Part shown: positions 1 through 10,700 of the stretch, piece by piece
Position numbering within the stretch: the first letter of the stretch is position 1
How the letters are laid out: each line of letters starts with the position of its first letter
Assembly: GCA_030267965.1 (NCBI GenBank)
Contig: BRYA01000238.1
Span: 20,011 to 84,010, forward strand
Length of the DNA stretch: 64,000 bases
From: Triparma columacea
Taxonomy: Eukaryota > Sar > Bolidophyceae > Parmales > Triparmaceae
Direction of reading: 5' to 3'
Program-made: the position numbers and the translations under genes
Notes under the pieces: generated by a model
Told to the model about the DNA's origin: nothing
Seen by the model: only the letters and a program-made list of their open reading frames with translations
Databases searched by the model: none

Positions 1-978
1 GCCACATGTTCATGACTCCCCCGCTCTCCTCGCTTGGCATCCTGAATCTGCTATTGTAGGCTGTGAAGTTGCTGAGTTTGTCCCTGCGCTCCGCGCTTAG
101 GAGGCAGGCGGGGTCGTGGCAGTCGGCCTCGTGGTTGCCGGGCATAACGTGGTAAGGGATCTCGCTAACGATGGGTTCCATCGACTCCATGTACTCGTTG
201 AACTTCTCCTCGTAGCAGAACCTGAAAAGGCAGCCCAGGTGGAGGAAGCTGTCGTCCGCATACCCTACATCTCCGAGGTGGAAAATAAGGTCAATGTCCT
301 CCTTGTTTTCTTCAAGGTACTCACGAGTGCTATCTCCGTTGACCAAACCCAGGTCACCCCACACTGCAAATGTCACGGATTCGCCACCCTCGGGGGAGGT
401 CGTGAACTGGAACGTTTCCGAAAAGGTCTCGCCGTCCCCAACTGCGTAAAAGTACTTAGTGTCAGGTGCCAAGTCCGCCAGGACAGTGTGATGGTCCCAT
501 GTAGAATAGTAGGTGGAGGAGGTGCCAGTTTCAACCATCGGCATATCATCGGAAGAAAGGCCGTACTTCACGACTGTTGCCTGGGTGTCCTCCTCAGTCT
601 GCCATGAGACAGCCATTCCGTTACTATTCCCTCTCCCATCGTCTCCTGCAAGTGCAATATGGACCTGTGGAATGAAAGAGGGAGGGATGGGAGGGGGGGG
701 GGGTTGAGAGGGGGGTTAAGATGTCGACCTGACGTCAAGAAGGGCTAAAGATGACACATGAACACATGAGGGTCGATGGGCGGGGTTAAGATGTCGACCT
801 GACGTCAAGAAGAGCTAAAGATGCACATTGAATTCCAACATTCTCTGTGAGTCGATCCTTTAATTTCAGCCTTTACGACAATAATTTGACGCAGATTATA
901 TGGAATCTAGACACTCACTTGGGTATATTCAGCTGCGATCGCCTTCAATAGGCCTAGACCGAGAAAGAGGAGCTTCAT
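1..978 (-). CDS. Purple acid phosphatase (metallophosphoesterase), 3' part outside window
   Basis: This is a secreted or vacuolar metallo-phosphoesterase that hydrolyses phosphate monoesters at a dinuclear metal centre. Two exons are visible: 978-919 (20 codons) and 664 to beyond base 1, joined in phase 0 across a 254-nt GTGAGT...CACAG intron. Exon 1 encodes a signal peptide (MKLLFLGLGLLKAIAA). Exon 2 encodes the fibronectin-like N-terminal domain (WDHHTVLADLAPDTKYFYAV) followed by the metal-ligand blocks in the usual order: GDLG, GDVGYADD and MPGNHEADCHD. The C-terminal ligand histidines lie outside the window. It is transcribed divergently from the EML-like gene, with 232 bp between the start codons. 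The family assignment is firm; the substrate is not determinable. Confidence 0.92.
712..823. repeat. 42-bp direct repeat, 70-bp period, in the phosphatase intron
   Basis: Two copies (712-753 and 782-823) of a 42-bp unit containing TCGACCTGACGTCAAGAAG differ at one base. They lie inside the only visible phosphatase intron, downstream of a G-rich stretch. The unit holds GTCGAC and GACGTC palindromes. Its function is unknown. Confidence 0.85.
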
Positions 979-1210
979 TCCCCCCTTTAGAATTAAATTG
1001 CCCGAAACTCAGCTTGTTGCCCAAAAGGAGCAGAGACTGAATCTGCAAACAGGGTTGGGTTCAACTTCCGAGTTTCCTCCCAGTATCCGCTTTCACCTCC
1101 CCCCCGGAACACACAGACACTAGAACAGGTCGAATTTCCGCCACTGATCATCCCATTCATCTTCCCTCCCCTACCCCCCCCCGAAGCTTGCTAACACTGT
1201 TTGAACTTTC

Positions 1211-4200
1211 ATGTCTTCTGAGTCTCGCCCTCTCGAGACGTCGACGAAGGATGTTTTAGATATGTTGAAGGCCATTCAAACCCTAGCGTCTACCTCTCAC
1301 GATAAGATGTTGATAATGTACAAGCGAAAGCAAGAGAGCAAGAGGGCTGCTGCCCCTCGGACTGGGAGAGGGGGGGGGCAGAGGACGCCGGTCAACGCGC
1401 CGGCGTTTACTCCTGACTTTGTGCCGCCCCCGACCTCCTCGAACGTGACGGTGAAACTAAATTTGGAAGATGTTATACCCCCCAAGCTCTACAAGGCCAG
1501 GGACAACTCTACTTTCAAGGACAGGATCTCGGGGCTGGTGGGGAGGTTGCATATCAGGCTCTCGCAGTACGCGGCGAGGGCGACGAAGAAGCTTGGGAAG
1601 TCAAGGCTTTCGAGCAGTCGGTCGGATTTCAACAAGAAATTGAGCGAGGAGAAGGTGAGGATTGACAGTTGTGGAGGAGCGGAGCGAGGAGGAAGGGCGG
1701 AGCGAGGAGAACGATGGTAGCTTGGAAGAGGGCTTCAGCGAATACGTAAATCCCACACAATCACTGTGTAACTTCTCAAACTAATCACTACCTCCCCCCG
1801 CGCTTCACTTCTTCCACAGCTCCTGAGCTGCTTCGCGAGGTTCTCGTATGAAACCTCCGAGTACGACGAGCAACTGCATGTGCTAGAGAGGAAGCTATCC
1901 AAGAAAGCTTCGGCGAGGAACTACAACTTGACAACGAAGGAGGTGAGAAGGAGCAACATTACAGTACAATCTTCGCTGCTCTCCTCGCCCACTAACACCC
2001 CCTCCCCCCCCATAGCGCAAAACGTTAGCGGCCTTGAAGTCCAAGGAGCTAACTGGTCAGAAGTTGGCCTTGAAGTTTGCTTGCAAGCCCCCCATGAGGG
2101 GCTCCCTTACTCTCTCCTCAGAGGGCTACCGCGCTGCTCTCTCCCTCCTTATGCCTGCCCTTAACCAACTCCTTACCAAGGAGGACGCGTTTATACTGCA
2201 GTCACTTACCAAGGGGAACGCGGTGCTCCTGACCCACCTCCTTATGGTTGGAGATGAAATTTACCTACCCTCCAAGCTTAACCCGGGACAAATGAAGAAA
2301 ATTAAATGCTGGGGGGGCGGACGCAAGGAGATGGGCCTACTGAAGCTCAGGTCGGCAGGGTTCGAGAAACAGCTCAAATTCGATGAGATTCCAGAGAAAA
2401 TTACTTACGGCTACTCCAAGTCGGTTATTGCGCCCCCAGAGCAGTTCGATGTGAAGGAGATTGCCAAGTCGTTCAAGGGCCCCAAGGCTTCCTTGCAAAG
2501 GAAGCTAGTTTGCGGTTTCAGAGGAGATTGGATATGCAAGGTGAGAATATATACTATAAAGCAAATAGAATAGCAAATCAGCATGGTAACGACAACGACT
2601 AATTCCCGCAACCACGCTCATTGCAGAATTTGTACCACATCGATGGTGACGATGACTGCTTGGACGGGTACGTCGCTTACGCCGTCGCCGCCGTCGTGGT
2701 AGTCCAGGCGCTCGGTGACTCCGCTTCCCAGACGCACTTTGCCCTGCACGATGACGACGTCACGTGCCTCACGGTGGAGAAGGGAGGGGCGGTGAGGAGG
2801 GCGGCGAGCGGGCAGGTGCAGAGCACGGGGGGGGAGAGCTGCTGCGTGTACGTGTGGACGCTGCAGAGCAAGGTGAGCGATGGACGGAGAACAGGGGAGA
2901 CATTTATAAGCTTGCAGGGATCGACTAACGCAACCTCTCTTTACGCAGAAACTCTTGTACAAGTGCGGCCTCGGCTTCTTTCAGAGGCAGGTCCAGGCGG
3001 TGAGCTTTGGGGGGGAAAGGGAGAAGGGAGGACAGTCAAAATATTTGGTGGCAGTGGGAGGGGACAACAACCAGACGATGGGGGTGTTTGACCTTAAGGC
3101 TGCAGCGGTATTGTTAGCAGAACGAGAGGACGATAACACAATCAACGCGCCTATACTGGCATTCTTCGGCATGGACAAACTCCCGGGAGCTCTACCGACT
3201 GTATATTCCTTGCAGTGGGTGGGGAACGGAGGGAACTTCGTCAGCCTAAGCCAGGGGAAGTCACTGAAGTTCTGGGAAATGGTAGAGGGAGGACAGAACG
3301 ACGCGGGGACCCCGAATACCATAACCCAGAAGGTGAGAGGTGGACAAGAAGAAAAAATAGGAATAGCGCTAAGCCGAGGATTGTAATTCGCACCGTCACA
3401 AAGGCAGGCAATCTCATCATCATCCGCGCCCCACCCTCGCTCTCGCAGAAGAAGGGCATCGCCCCTCGGAATGTCAAGGAGCTAACGTGCATGTCGTTCT
3501 CCGGTTTCGACTGCAAGTGGCTCGTGGTAGGAACCGACTCGGCCCTCTTCCTGGTGTACTCAAGGGAGGGGGGGGAACTGGTACAAGAGGTCAAGATGGA
3601 GCAAGGGTGCAGGGGAGTTTGGAGCATCGACATGAAGGAAGTAGAAGGTGGGGCCTTCAATGTGTGGTGCGGGTGTGGGGACGCAAGTGTTAGAATGGTC
3701 AAGCTCGTGTCAGGCAAGGGGGCGGGGGCACCGCCAAAGAAGGCAGGAGGGGCGGAGAAGGAAAATTCAGAGCCCAAAGATGCGGCCCCGAAGCCCCCTC
3801 CGGCCGGAACGGTACCTCCGGCACCACCGAGCTCGGGCGCGAAGAATGTATTCTCGTGCAGTTCAGAGCCGACGATGACGTACGTCCTTCCACCAACATT
3901 TGTTTCTCCCATAATCCCCTCGGGTGGAAGGAGCTCGTTCACCAGTAAGAAGCACCAGCACCATATAGAGTGGGACCGCGTTAGGCACTTGAGCGTAATC
4001 GGTCCGAACCAGGTTCTCGCAGGTAGGCAAGGCGGCACAATGTTCCACAGCAAGTGTACCCAAGGTTCAACAAGCTGGATAACTCTACCCATCGCCGGGG
4101 GTCACGCGGACGCCGTAAACGACGTCGCCGCTTACCCCCTGTGGGGCGACGCTCACTCCGACGGTGTGTGCCTGGCGTACGCGACGGGTGGGAAGGACGG

Positions 4201-5944
4201 GCTTGTGTGCGCTTGGAAGGAGGGGGAGGATAACAAAGGGAGACCTTTGCCTAAAATTAGGGTGTCCATGGGACACGGGGTTTGCGGGGTCGCGTTCAGC
4301 AGGGGGGGGAACCTTATGGCTGTGGGGTGCGAAGGGGGTTATGTGAAGATATTCGGGGTGAGGGCATGGGCAGGTAGGGCAGCGAGAGGGAAGGTTAGCC
4401 CAGCAGGTGGGAAGAGGGGAGGGAAAGAGGGGCGGGTGAGTCCCGTCGGTAGCAATGGAGGGACGAGTCCAGCGAGCGGGAAGGCGAGTCCAGTCGGTGG
4501 GAATGGAGGGACGAGTCCAGCAAGCGGTCGTGCGAGTCCAGTCGGTGGTAGTGTGAGTCCATCCAGCGTTCGTGCTCCCCCCTCCACATCCTCAGGCGGC
4601 GTAAATAATTCCCCCGTCCCTCCCCCCACGTTCCTCGCCGAGCACAAGACGTTCCACGAGGACGTGTCCTGCGTGAAGTTTTCCCCGACCGGTGAGTTCC
4701 TAGCCGCCGGTAGCCACGATAACTTCATAGATATATTCAACGTACTAAAGGCGGGTATGAGGCCTATCAAAAGGCTGCGAGGACACACGAGCTACATAAC
4801 GGGGATGGACTGGAGCTTTGACGGACAATGCCTACAGAGCACGTGCGGTGCCGGGGAGATACTACACTTCTAGGTTAAGGGGGGGGACGCCTGCAAAATG
4901 GTCACGTCGCAGGCGCAGGCGCAGGAGATATTGGTGGACGGGGGGAGGGGACATATGGACCTGAACGACTGGAAGAGGTGGGACGGGTGGAGCGTTACGA
5001 TTGGGTTCCCTGTCATGGGTATATGGCCAGACTTTGCAGATAACACGGACGTTAATAGGGTAGCGAGGTGAGAGACGAAGCGAAGCAGCGATGTTAGGCT
5101 AGAAGCGAGCCGTTTAAAAGGATGGTCGATTCACAAACTAACCCCGTCGTGCCCTACCAGGAGCTCCTCCGGAAAGTACTTGGTAACGGCAGACGATTTC
5201 GGCTGCGTGAAGCTCTTCAACTTCCCCTGCCTCGTCGAGGACTCCCCCTTCGTAGAGTACAATGGTCACTCCAGCCACGTATCATCCGTCGTGTTCTTAG
5301 GTGACGACAGGAGGGTGGTTACGACTGGTAGCGCTGACAGGGCTGTTTTCGTTTGGAGGTACGACGAAGGTACATTGGAGCGAGGGGTTATGGGTGGTGG
5401 GGGGAGCGATGATGAGGAGGAGGGAGTGCTACCAGAGAGCCAGTTGGAACTAGTGAGGGGGTACGAACTGCAAATTGAAAGGGCGAGAGAGGAGGAAATA
5501 AGGAGGTCACTTAAGGACCCTTTCACAGCTATAAGAGGGAGGGAAGGGGGGAAGGGGGAGAGGTCGAAAGTGAGCGAGGAAGTGGGGGAAGACATTCAAG
5601 TTCTCAGTCATTTCCTGGGGGAAGTCTTAAGGGGAGTGGGGGGGAACGTCGGGGAGCTCGCCAGGAAGAGCGTTGAGGTTGACAGGGGAAGTGGGGGGGG
5701 AAGTGGGGGGGGGAAGAAGGGGGGAACCGTGGCTGTGAAGGAAGAGGAGAGGGTGGTGGTGAAGGAGGAGGAGAGGGTGGGGGTGAAGCACTGCGTTTGC
5801 GAGGGGGTCGACGTCAGCAGGGAAGATTTAGAGAGATTAGGACTATGGGAGATTGAAAAACAAGCAAGGAAGGAAAGGAAGGAGAGGAGGGAGGAAAGGG
5901 CTAAGGAGAAGGAGAAATTCAAACCGAGGAGGACGAAGAAGTAA
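1211..5944 (+). CDS. EML-like microtubule-associated protein (HELP + WD40 tandem propeller) with an in-frame TAG
   Basis: The product resembles echinoderm microtubule-associated protein-like (EML) proteins, which bind microtubules and axonemes. Exons are 1211-1654, 1820-1942, 2016-2540, 2627-2872, 2949-3332, 3449-5067 and 5161-5944; phases agree at every junction, giving about 1374 codons. The HELP region (GFRGDWICKNLYHIDGDD) spans the exon 3/4 junction. WD-type blades follow, for example HADAVNDVA, HEDVSCVKFSPTGEFLAAG and GHTSYITGMDWSFDGQCL. The last blades include the EML signature GFPVMGIWPDFADNTDVN and YLVTADDFGCVKLFNFPC. A Ser/Pro/Gly repeat loop (about 4390-4600) interrupts the propeller, and the tail is Glu/Lys-rich. 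A TAG at 4871-4873 interrupts the frame right after EILHF, where EML proteins usually read on through an aromatic/acidic pair. Clear homology continues in the same frame downstream, so this is a nonsense allele, a readthrough site or a base error. Confidence 0.85.
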
Positions 5945-6014
5945 GGGCTGGTGTAAAATTCTGATTGTAAGAAAACAATATATCTAGTGTCTTTAAACAG
6001 AGTTGTACATGTGA

Positions 6015-6764
6015 TCATCCACCATTAACTAACCCCCATTCCCCCGCTCTAATAATGAACCATACCATCCTCCCTTCCCCCCCCCCCCCTTCAACCGTCC
6101 CCTTAACTCTCCCCCAAGCCTCCTCCAAACCTCCCCAGTGTCCTTCAAGTCTCTTAAAAAACCTCTCCACGAAATCCCTATAAAACTCACCCTTACCTCT
6201 CTTCTCTCCACCCATAATAACACGGCTTATATTAGAGTCGTATATGGGTGCGTTGTAACCTAGTAGGTTCACGAATTTAGAAGCCATGCATGTGCATCTA
6301 TTACCACGCGAGTGAGCTGCTGTTAACTTAGAGTCAAGAGAGCACACGAGGTCTGTCACTTCAGGAGACGTGTTGGAGCAGACGCTGACGTGTATGGGGG
6401 GGGAGGGGTTGAGAAGTGCGAAGTTCTTTAGTACAGTGTGCATATCCTCAGCTGATGATACGGGCACGTTCCTACTGACACCATACTTGTATGTGAGGTC
6501 TTTTAGGAAGACCTGATCCTTCTTTGTTAGAGGTGTGTGTTGGAAGGAACGGAGACCAGACATTAGAAATCGGCATGATTTATTGTAACGTGATATTACG
6601 GAGGATAACCAGGTGTCGTACTTTGTGGAGGATGAGGAGAAGGGGCGGGTGGTCGAAAGGTTGGTTTTTTCTTTCTTTTGGCGTTTTGAGGGTGAATTTT
6701 TGGAGAGTTGGGGTTGTCTTTTGGTAATTTTGGGCGGTTTCGATTCCAATTTGTGTTTTGTCAT
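6015..6764 (-). CDS. Hypothetical basic protein, 249 aa
   Basis: This is an intronless reading frame on the minus strand. The first ATG is at 6764; the frame stays open about 115 bases further upstream as a charged Glu/Lys/Arg stretch without a Met before a TGA, so an unseen 5' exon is possible. The first ~50 residues are very Lys/Ser/Pro-rich and look like a nuclear or organellar leader. The rest is globular, with RYNKSCRFLMSGLRSFQHTP, a Cys-containing segment (GNRCTCMASKFVNLLGYNAP) and the phrase PIYDSNISRVI. The phrase SKFxxLLxxxxPIYDSxxSR recalls a motif of uncharacterised small proteins. I do not recognise the family. It converges with the EML-like gene, 70 bp away. Confidence 0.6.
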   Translation of the reverse strand: MTKHKLESKPPKITKRQPQLSKNSPSKRQKKEKTNLSTTRPFSSSSTKYDTWLSSVISRYNKSCRFLMSGLRSFQHTPLTKKDQVFLKDLTYKYGVSRNVPVSSAEDMHTVLKNFALLNPSPPIHVSVCSNTSPEVTDLVCSLDSKLTAAHSRGNRCTCMASKFVNLLGYNAPIYDSNISRVIMGGEKRGKGEFYRDFVERFFKRLEGHWGGLEEAWGRVKGTVEGGGGEGRMVWFIIRAGEWGLVNGG

Positions 6765-6906
6765 ATTTTTTGTTCTTAAAGTGTTTTTGTGTCTGTCCCT
6801 TTTCTCCAAAACTTCCTTTTCCGCTTCGAGGCTTCGAGTTCTCTCCTTTTGCTCCTTCTCCTCCTCTTCTCCTCAGTTATAGTTTTTAGATCATATTAAT
6901 TGTACA

Positions 6907-7381
6907 ATGGGAGGTCATGGACATGCCTCACCTATGCCTACCTATAAACAGGATCATAAGGTACGTATACGTAGGGTTATAATACGCAAACAGGTTAATA
7001 TTGTGGAAATAATGAGGAGAATGAAATGAGGATCGAGATGTCTCTGTGGGTGTGTATTTTGTGTATATATGGCTATATATGAGTATAAATCCACACATAC
7101 ATCACCATACAAACACATACCCACACACACACTCACACACACCCCACCCACACCACCAACAACATCAACAACAACAACAGGCCATGGAGGCAGCATCAGT
7201 CCCTCTCTCCCACCGTGACACCTGCGCACACCTCCTGATCCCCCTCAACAAGTGCCGCCGTAACACCTACTTCATGCCCTCCAGCTGCGGTGACGAGAGG
7301 CACGTGTACGAGGAGTGTGAGTACAATGCATACCTACAGAGATGTGAGATGAAGAAACAGCTTAGCAAACAGCAAGAGTGA
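6907..7381 (+). CDS. NDUFB7: NADH dehydrogenase 1 beta subcomplex subunit 7 (complex I B18)
   Basis: An accessory subunit of mitochondrial respiratory complex I, located on the intermembrane-space face. Two exons (6907-6960 and 7181-7381) encode 84 residues. The CHCH domain has two CX9C motifs, CAHLLIPLNKC and CGDERHVYEEC, which form the two disulfides typical of MIA40-imported proteins. The block CAHLLIPLNKCRR followed by ERHVYEECEY matches the NDUFB7 pattern. Like other NDUFB7 proteins it begins Met-Gly and could be N-myristoylated. The donor is GTACGT, unusual for this window. The 220-nt intron ends in a CA/AAC-rich tract used as the acceptor region. Confidence 0.92.
7084..7180 (+). repeat. 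CA/AAC-rich low-complexity tract at the intron 3' end
   Basis: A CACA-rich microsatellite (about 7090-7150) grading into AAC units (to 7180) replaces the usual polypyrimidine tract upstream of the NDUFB7 acceptor AACAACAG. Confidence 0.8.
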
Positions 7382-7784
7382 ACATTTAAAAGGACTACGA
7401 CGTTAAAGAGAAAGGACTGTAGAGGGGAGGGAGGGTGGAAGTGGAGGATGGGAGATGAGGACAGAACAACAAATCGGTGGGGAGTTTTCCTGGAGCAAAC
7501 AAGTGAAGCAAAGGGAATAAGACGTGCAAGGTGAAGAAGAGAAGAAGAGGTTCGAAGGTTTGGGACAAAGGTTTGGGACGAAGGACGATGCTTCTCTTCC
7601 TCAGGACGATGCTACTCTTCCTCATGATGATGCTTCTCTTCCCCAGAAAAATTGTAAATCTCAACTCCTTCATTCTTCGCTCTTTGAAAAGGTTTACATT
7701 ACCATTTTTCACTTTGTTTCCTTCAGGTTCACTCCTCATCACATCCCCCCCCCCATTACCCCTCATCCTTCTCCCCCCCCCCCA
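7382..7784. other. Convergent intergenic region, no gene seen
   Basis: This segment lies between the 3' ends of NDUFB7 and the 1073-residue gene. It contains the 21-bp repeat described separately and pyrimidine-rich sequence. Short open frames here are low-complexity and look accidental. Confidence 0.6.
7584..7646. repeat. 21-bp tandem repeat, three units
   Basis: Three imperfect 21-bp units begin GACGATGCTTCTCTTCCTCA. The period is a multiple of three, so it would encode a DDASLPQ-like heptad, but no supported coding exon covers it. It lies between two converging 3' ends. Confidence 0.8.
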
Positions 7785-10700
7785 TCAATTCCATCCCTCC
7801 ATCTCCCTCCTCCTCCTCTCTCTTTCCCTTCTCCCTCTCCACTCCCTTTCCCTGTCCTCCACCCCCTCCGCCCATCTTTCCGCTTCATCCTCTCCCCCCT
7901 CTTCCCCCACCGTTAGGTACCCCTTCCATCCCCCCCCTCCCCTCCTCTCCATAACCAGCACCCACCTCCCCCCCTTATCTTCAACGATCTCACACCCGAA
8001 CCCGCTCCCCCCTTCCCCCTCCCCCCCCGCCACATAAAGCCTTCCCACCTCTTCATCTCCCTCCCCCTCCCCCCCTCCGTCGTCCCCCCCTACCCCGCTA
8101 CACTTGATGGCAACGTAGTCATGTTCAGAACCTTCCTCCCCCCCAACCTCAACCACGCATTTATACCTTCCCTTAATACCGCCCCCCCCTATACCCTCAG
8201 TATCTACGTCCATTATACCTGAGAGCTCACCTAAGGAGGGCGAGAGATTCATGGTTACAGACGAGAGAGTATCCTGATAATCCTTAACCTCCATAACCTC
8301 CTTAACCTCCCCTACCTCTCCGATTTCCTTCTTCATGTCCCCAACCTCCCTTAAAATATTCTCATACTCCCCCTCAAGTACCTCTGCCTTTCTAACCGCC
8401 TCATCCCCCTCATTTCCCCTTCCCTCTCCCCCCTCCTCCTTCTCTTTATTTTCATCACTCGTTATAGTTGTTGTTAATAATGGTGGTGGTGGTGGTATAC
8501 CGTATTTAAAAGCTTCCTCCTCCTCCACCGTACCCTTCATACCGCTAGCTGAGTGGACGTATGGTTTTGGTGATGAAACACCAATACCTCCTCCGACCAC
8601 CCCTCCTACATCAACATCAACGGACCCTGAAATTTTAACGGTAGGAACGGGGGATTCAGCCTCCAAAGGGAGCACTGGTTTACCCTCACCCAAGTCAGAG
8701 GGTGATGGTGTTCCATCGGTTGTGTAGGTTTTGTGACTTGATGGTAGTGTCGATTTCCCAACCTTTTCATCCTTATCATCCCCGTTATCAACGCCCACTC
8801 CATCGTCGTCGTAGGATTCGTTGGGTTCGTTCTTGCCTTCTTCTGCAATCGTGTCTGTTCCACCCTCACCCCTTTCTTCCTTTACTTCGTCTTTCGTAGT
8901 ACCTTCCTGTATCTTATCGTCCACCTCAACAGTTCCGGAATCCTCCTCCGACGACGACTTAGGAACAGTACGAGAACTATCTTCCTCATCTAAAACCTTA
9001 CTCTTAACACCCCCAGGTGGCGTAGGGCTATACGTGCCCCTCCTCCTAGAGGTCTTCCCCTCAGACTTGGAGTTAGAGTTTGGTGGGTTTGGTGAACGTC
9101 CCCTTGGGCGAACTCGAGATGAGGTTGGGGTATCTCGGGGCTTCTTGGGATTACGGGTGGACGGCGGTTGGGAAGGGGGCTTGGGGAGGGTGGATGAGGA
9201 GGAAACGGAGGAGGGAGCGGAGGGGGGGAAGGAGGGGGCCGTCGTTTGCGATTTTTCGTCAGAGGAACCCGGCTGCATGGTAGATGAAGGAGCAGACGGA
9301 GGCGAGTTATTCGAGACCACCGCAGCTGACGGCGCGGAACCCTTCTCGACCACGGCCGCCGCCGACGGCTCCTTCTCACCCAGCACCTCCTCAGACTCCT
9401 TCTCCCCCCCAACCCCCTTACTCCAAACCTCCACGTCGACCTTGTTCCCTCCTCCCCCTTCCCCCACATTCACTCTAATGCTAAGCTCCATGTCCCTAAG
9501 CATCCCCACGCAGTCGTCCGTCTCTATAAGCCTGTAAAGCCTACTACTCAGCAACCCCGCATCATGAGCAGTCAGGAAGTTCCTCATATCCTCGCACAAG
9601 CAACCGCTCATTACGCTCGCCCACCTGCCGATCTCCCCAGGGTCAGAGCTGCAGAGTACAGCCATTCCCCCACCCGGTAGTCCTACCCCGAGCCCGTAAC
9701 CCCACTTATCGGGCGTCGGTATCGTCTCCCCACCCCCAACCCAAATGTTAGCGTTGGCTACCCCGACCTTGAAAAGAACTTTCCTCTTCCTGCTGCTGCC
9801 GTAGCACCTCAGGTACGGGAGGAGCACTTTACCCCCCCCACCTTCCTCCCCAACCTCCTCCCTCTCCATGGCAAGTTCAAAGTGCATTTCCTTCCAACTC
9901 GTCGTTCTCCTCCCTCCCCCCTCCCCCCCCTCGTACTCCACGCATGTCGTCAATCCCCCAGATACGACTACCTCACCCTCGAACCTTGGGCCACCCCTGG
10001 CCGAACGGCCTGAGACGTGCTGCATAGCAGGGACGTTGTACCTGTCCATTTCCGACTCTGTTATATCCTCCATTCCCTCACCTCCCTCTCCTCCACCTAA
10101 GTCAAAGGGGTCAGCAGAGGAACCTTCGGTGGTCGATCCCCCGGCGGGACCGGAGGCGATACCGGCGTCCAAGTCGAACCCCTTACCCCCGTTATTGTCG
10201 AATAAAGTGTTCCTACTGTGCTTAAGGTCCAGCAACCTCAGGGCTGACGATCTCCCTAAAGCGAGGTCCCTGACGAGGGATAGGTCAGAGGGTGAACTTG
10301 AGAACGCGATTAGCGTTGTCCCGTCGTTGAAGTGCATGCGAACCCGAGGGTCACCAGGCTCGTATGAGCAGAGCCCTAGCTCGTGGTAACCCCACTCCGC
10401 CTCCTCCTCATCCTCACCCCCCCCGGCGGACCCCGACCGACGAAGCTTGAGGGAGTGGGGACGAAGCTCGAGGACGCAATCAACGACGACGTCGAACTCG
10501 ACGCCCTTGGCCTCGCTTGGTACCCCGATCTCACACTTGTCTAAACGAACTGTACAGACGGTTCCCTCACCCCCCGGTGAACCCTCCCAGTTACCATCGT
10601 CAAGGCAGGATGTCAAGCACGATATAATGGCCTCAGTTTCGTTCTCCCCTCCAGCCTTAACGTATAACGGTGAATCCTCGTTCCAGAAGAGGACCCTAAC

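Noticed and set aside
2618..2962. Minus-strand frames opposite the EML exons
   Set aside because: Shadows of spliced EML coding sequence, confirmed by the HELP motif on the plus strand.
4842..4873. A 31-nt intron (GTGCGG...TTCTAG) that would remove the EML TAG
   Set aside because: It is far shorter than any other intron here and would delete conserved propeller residues (GEILHF).
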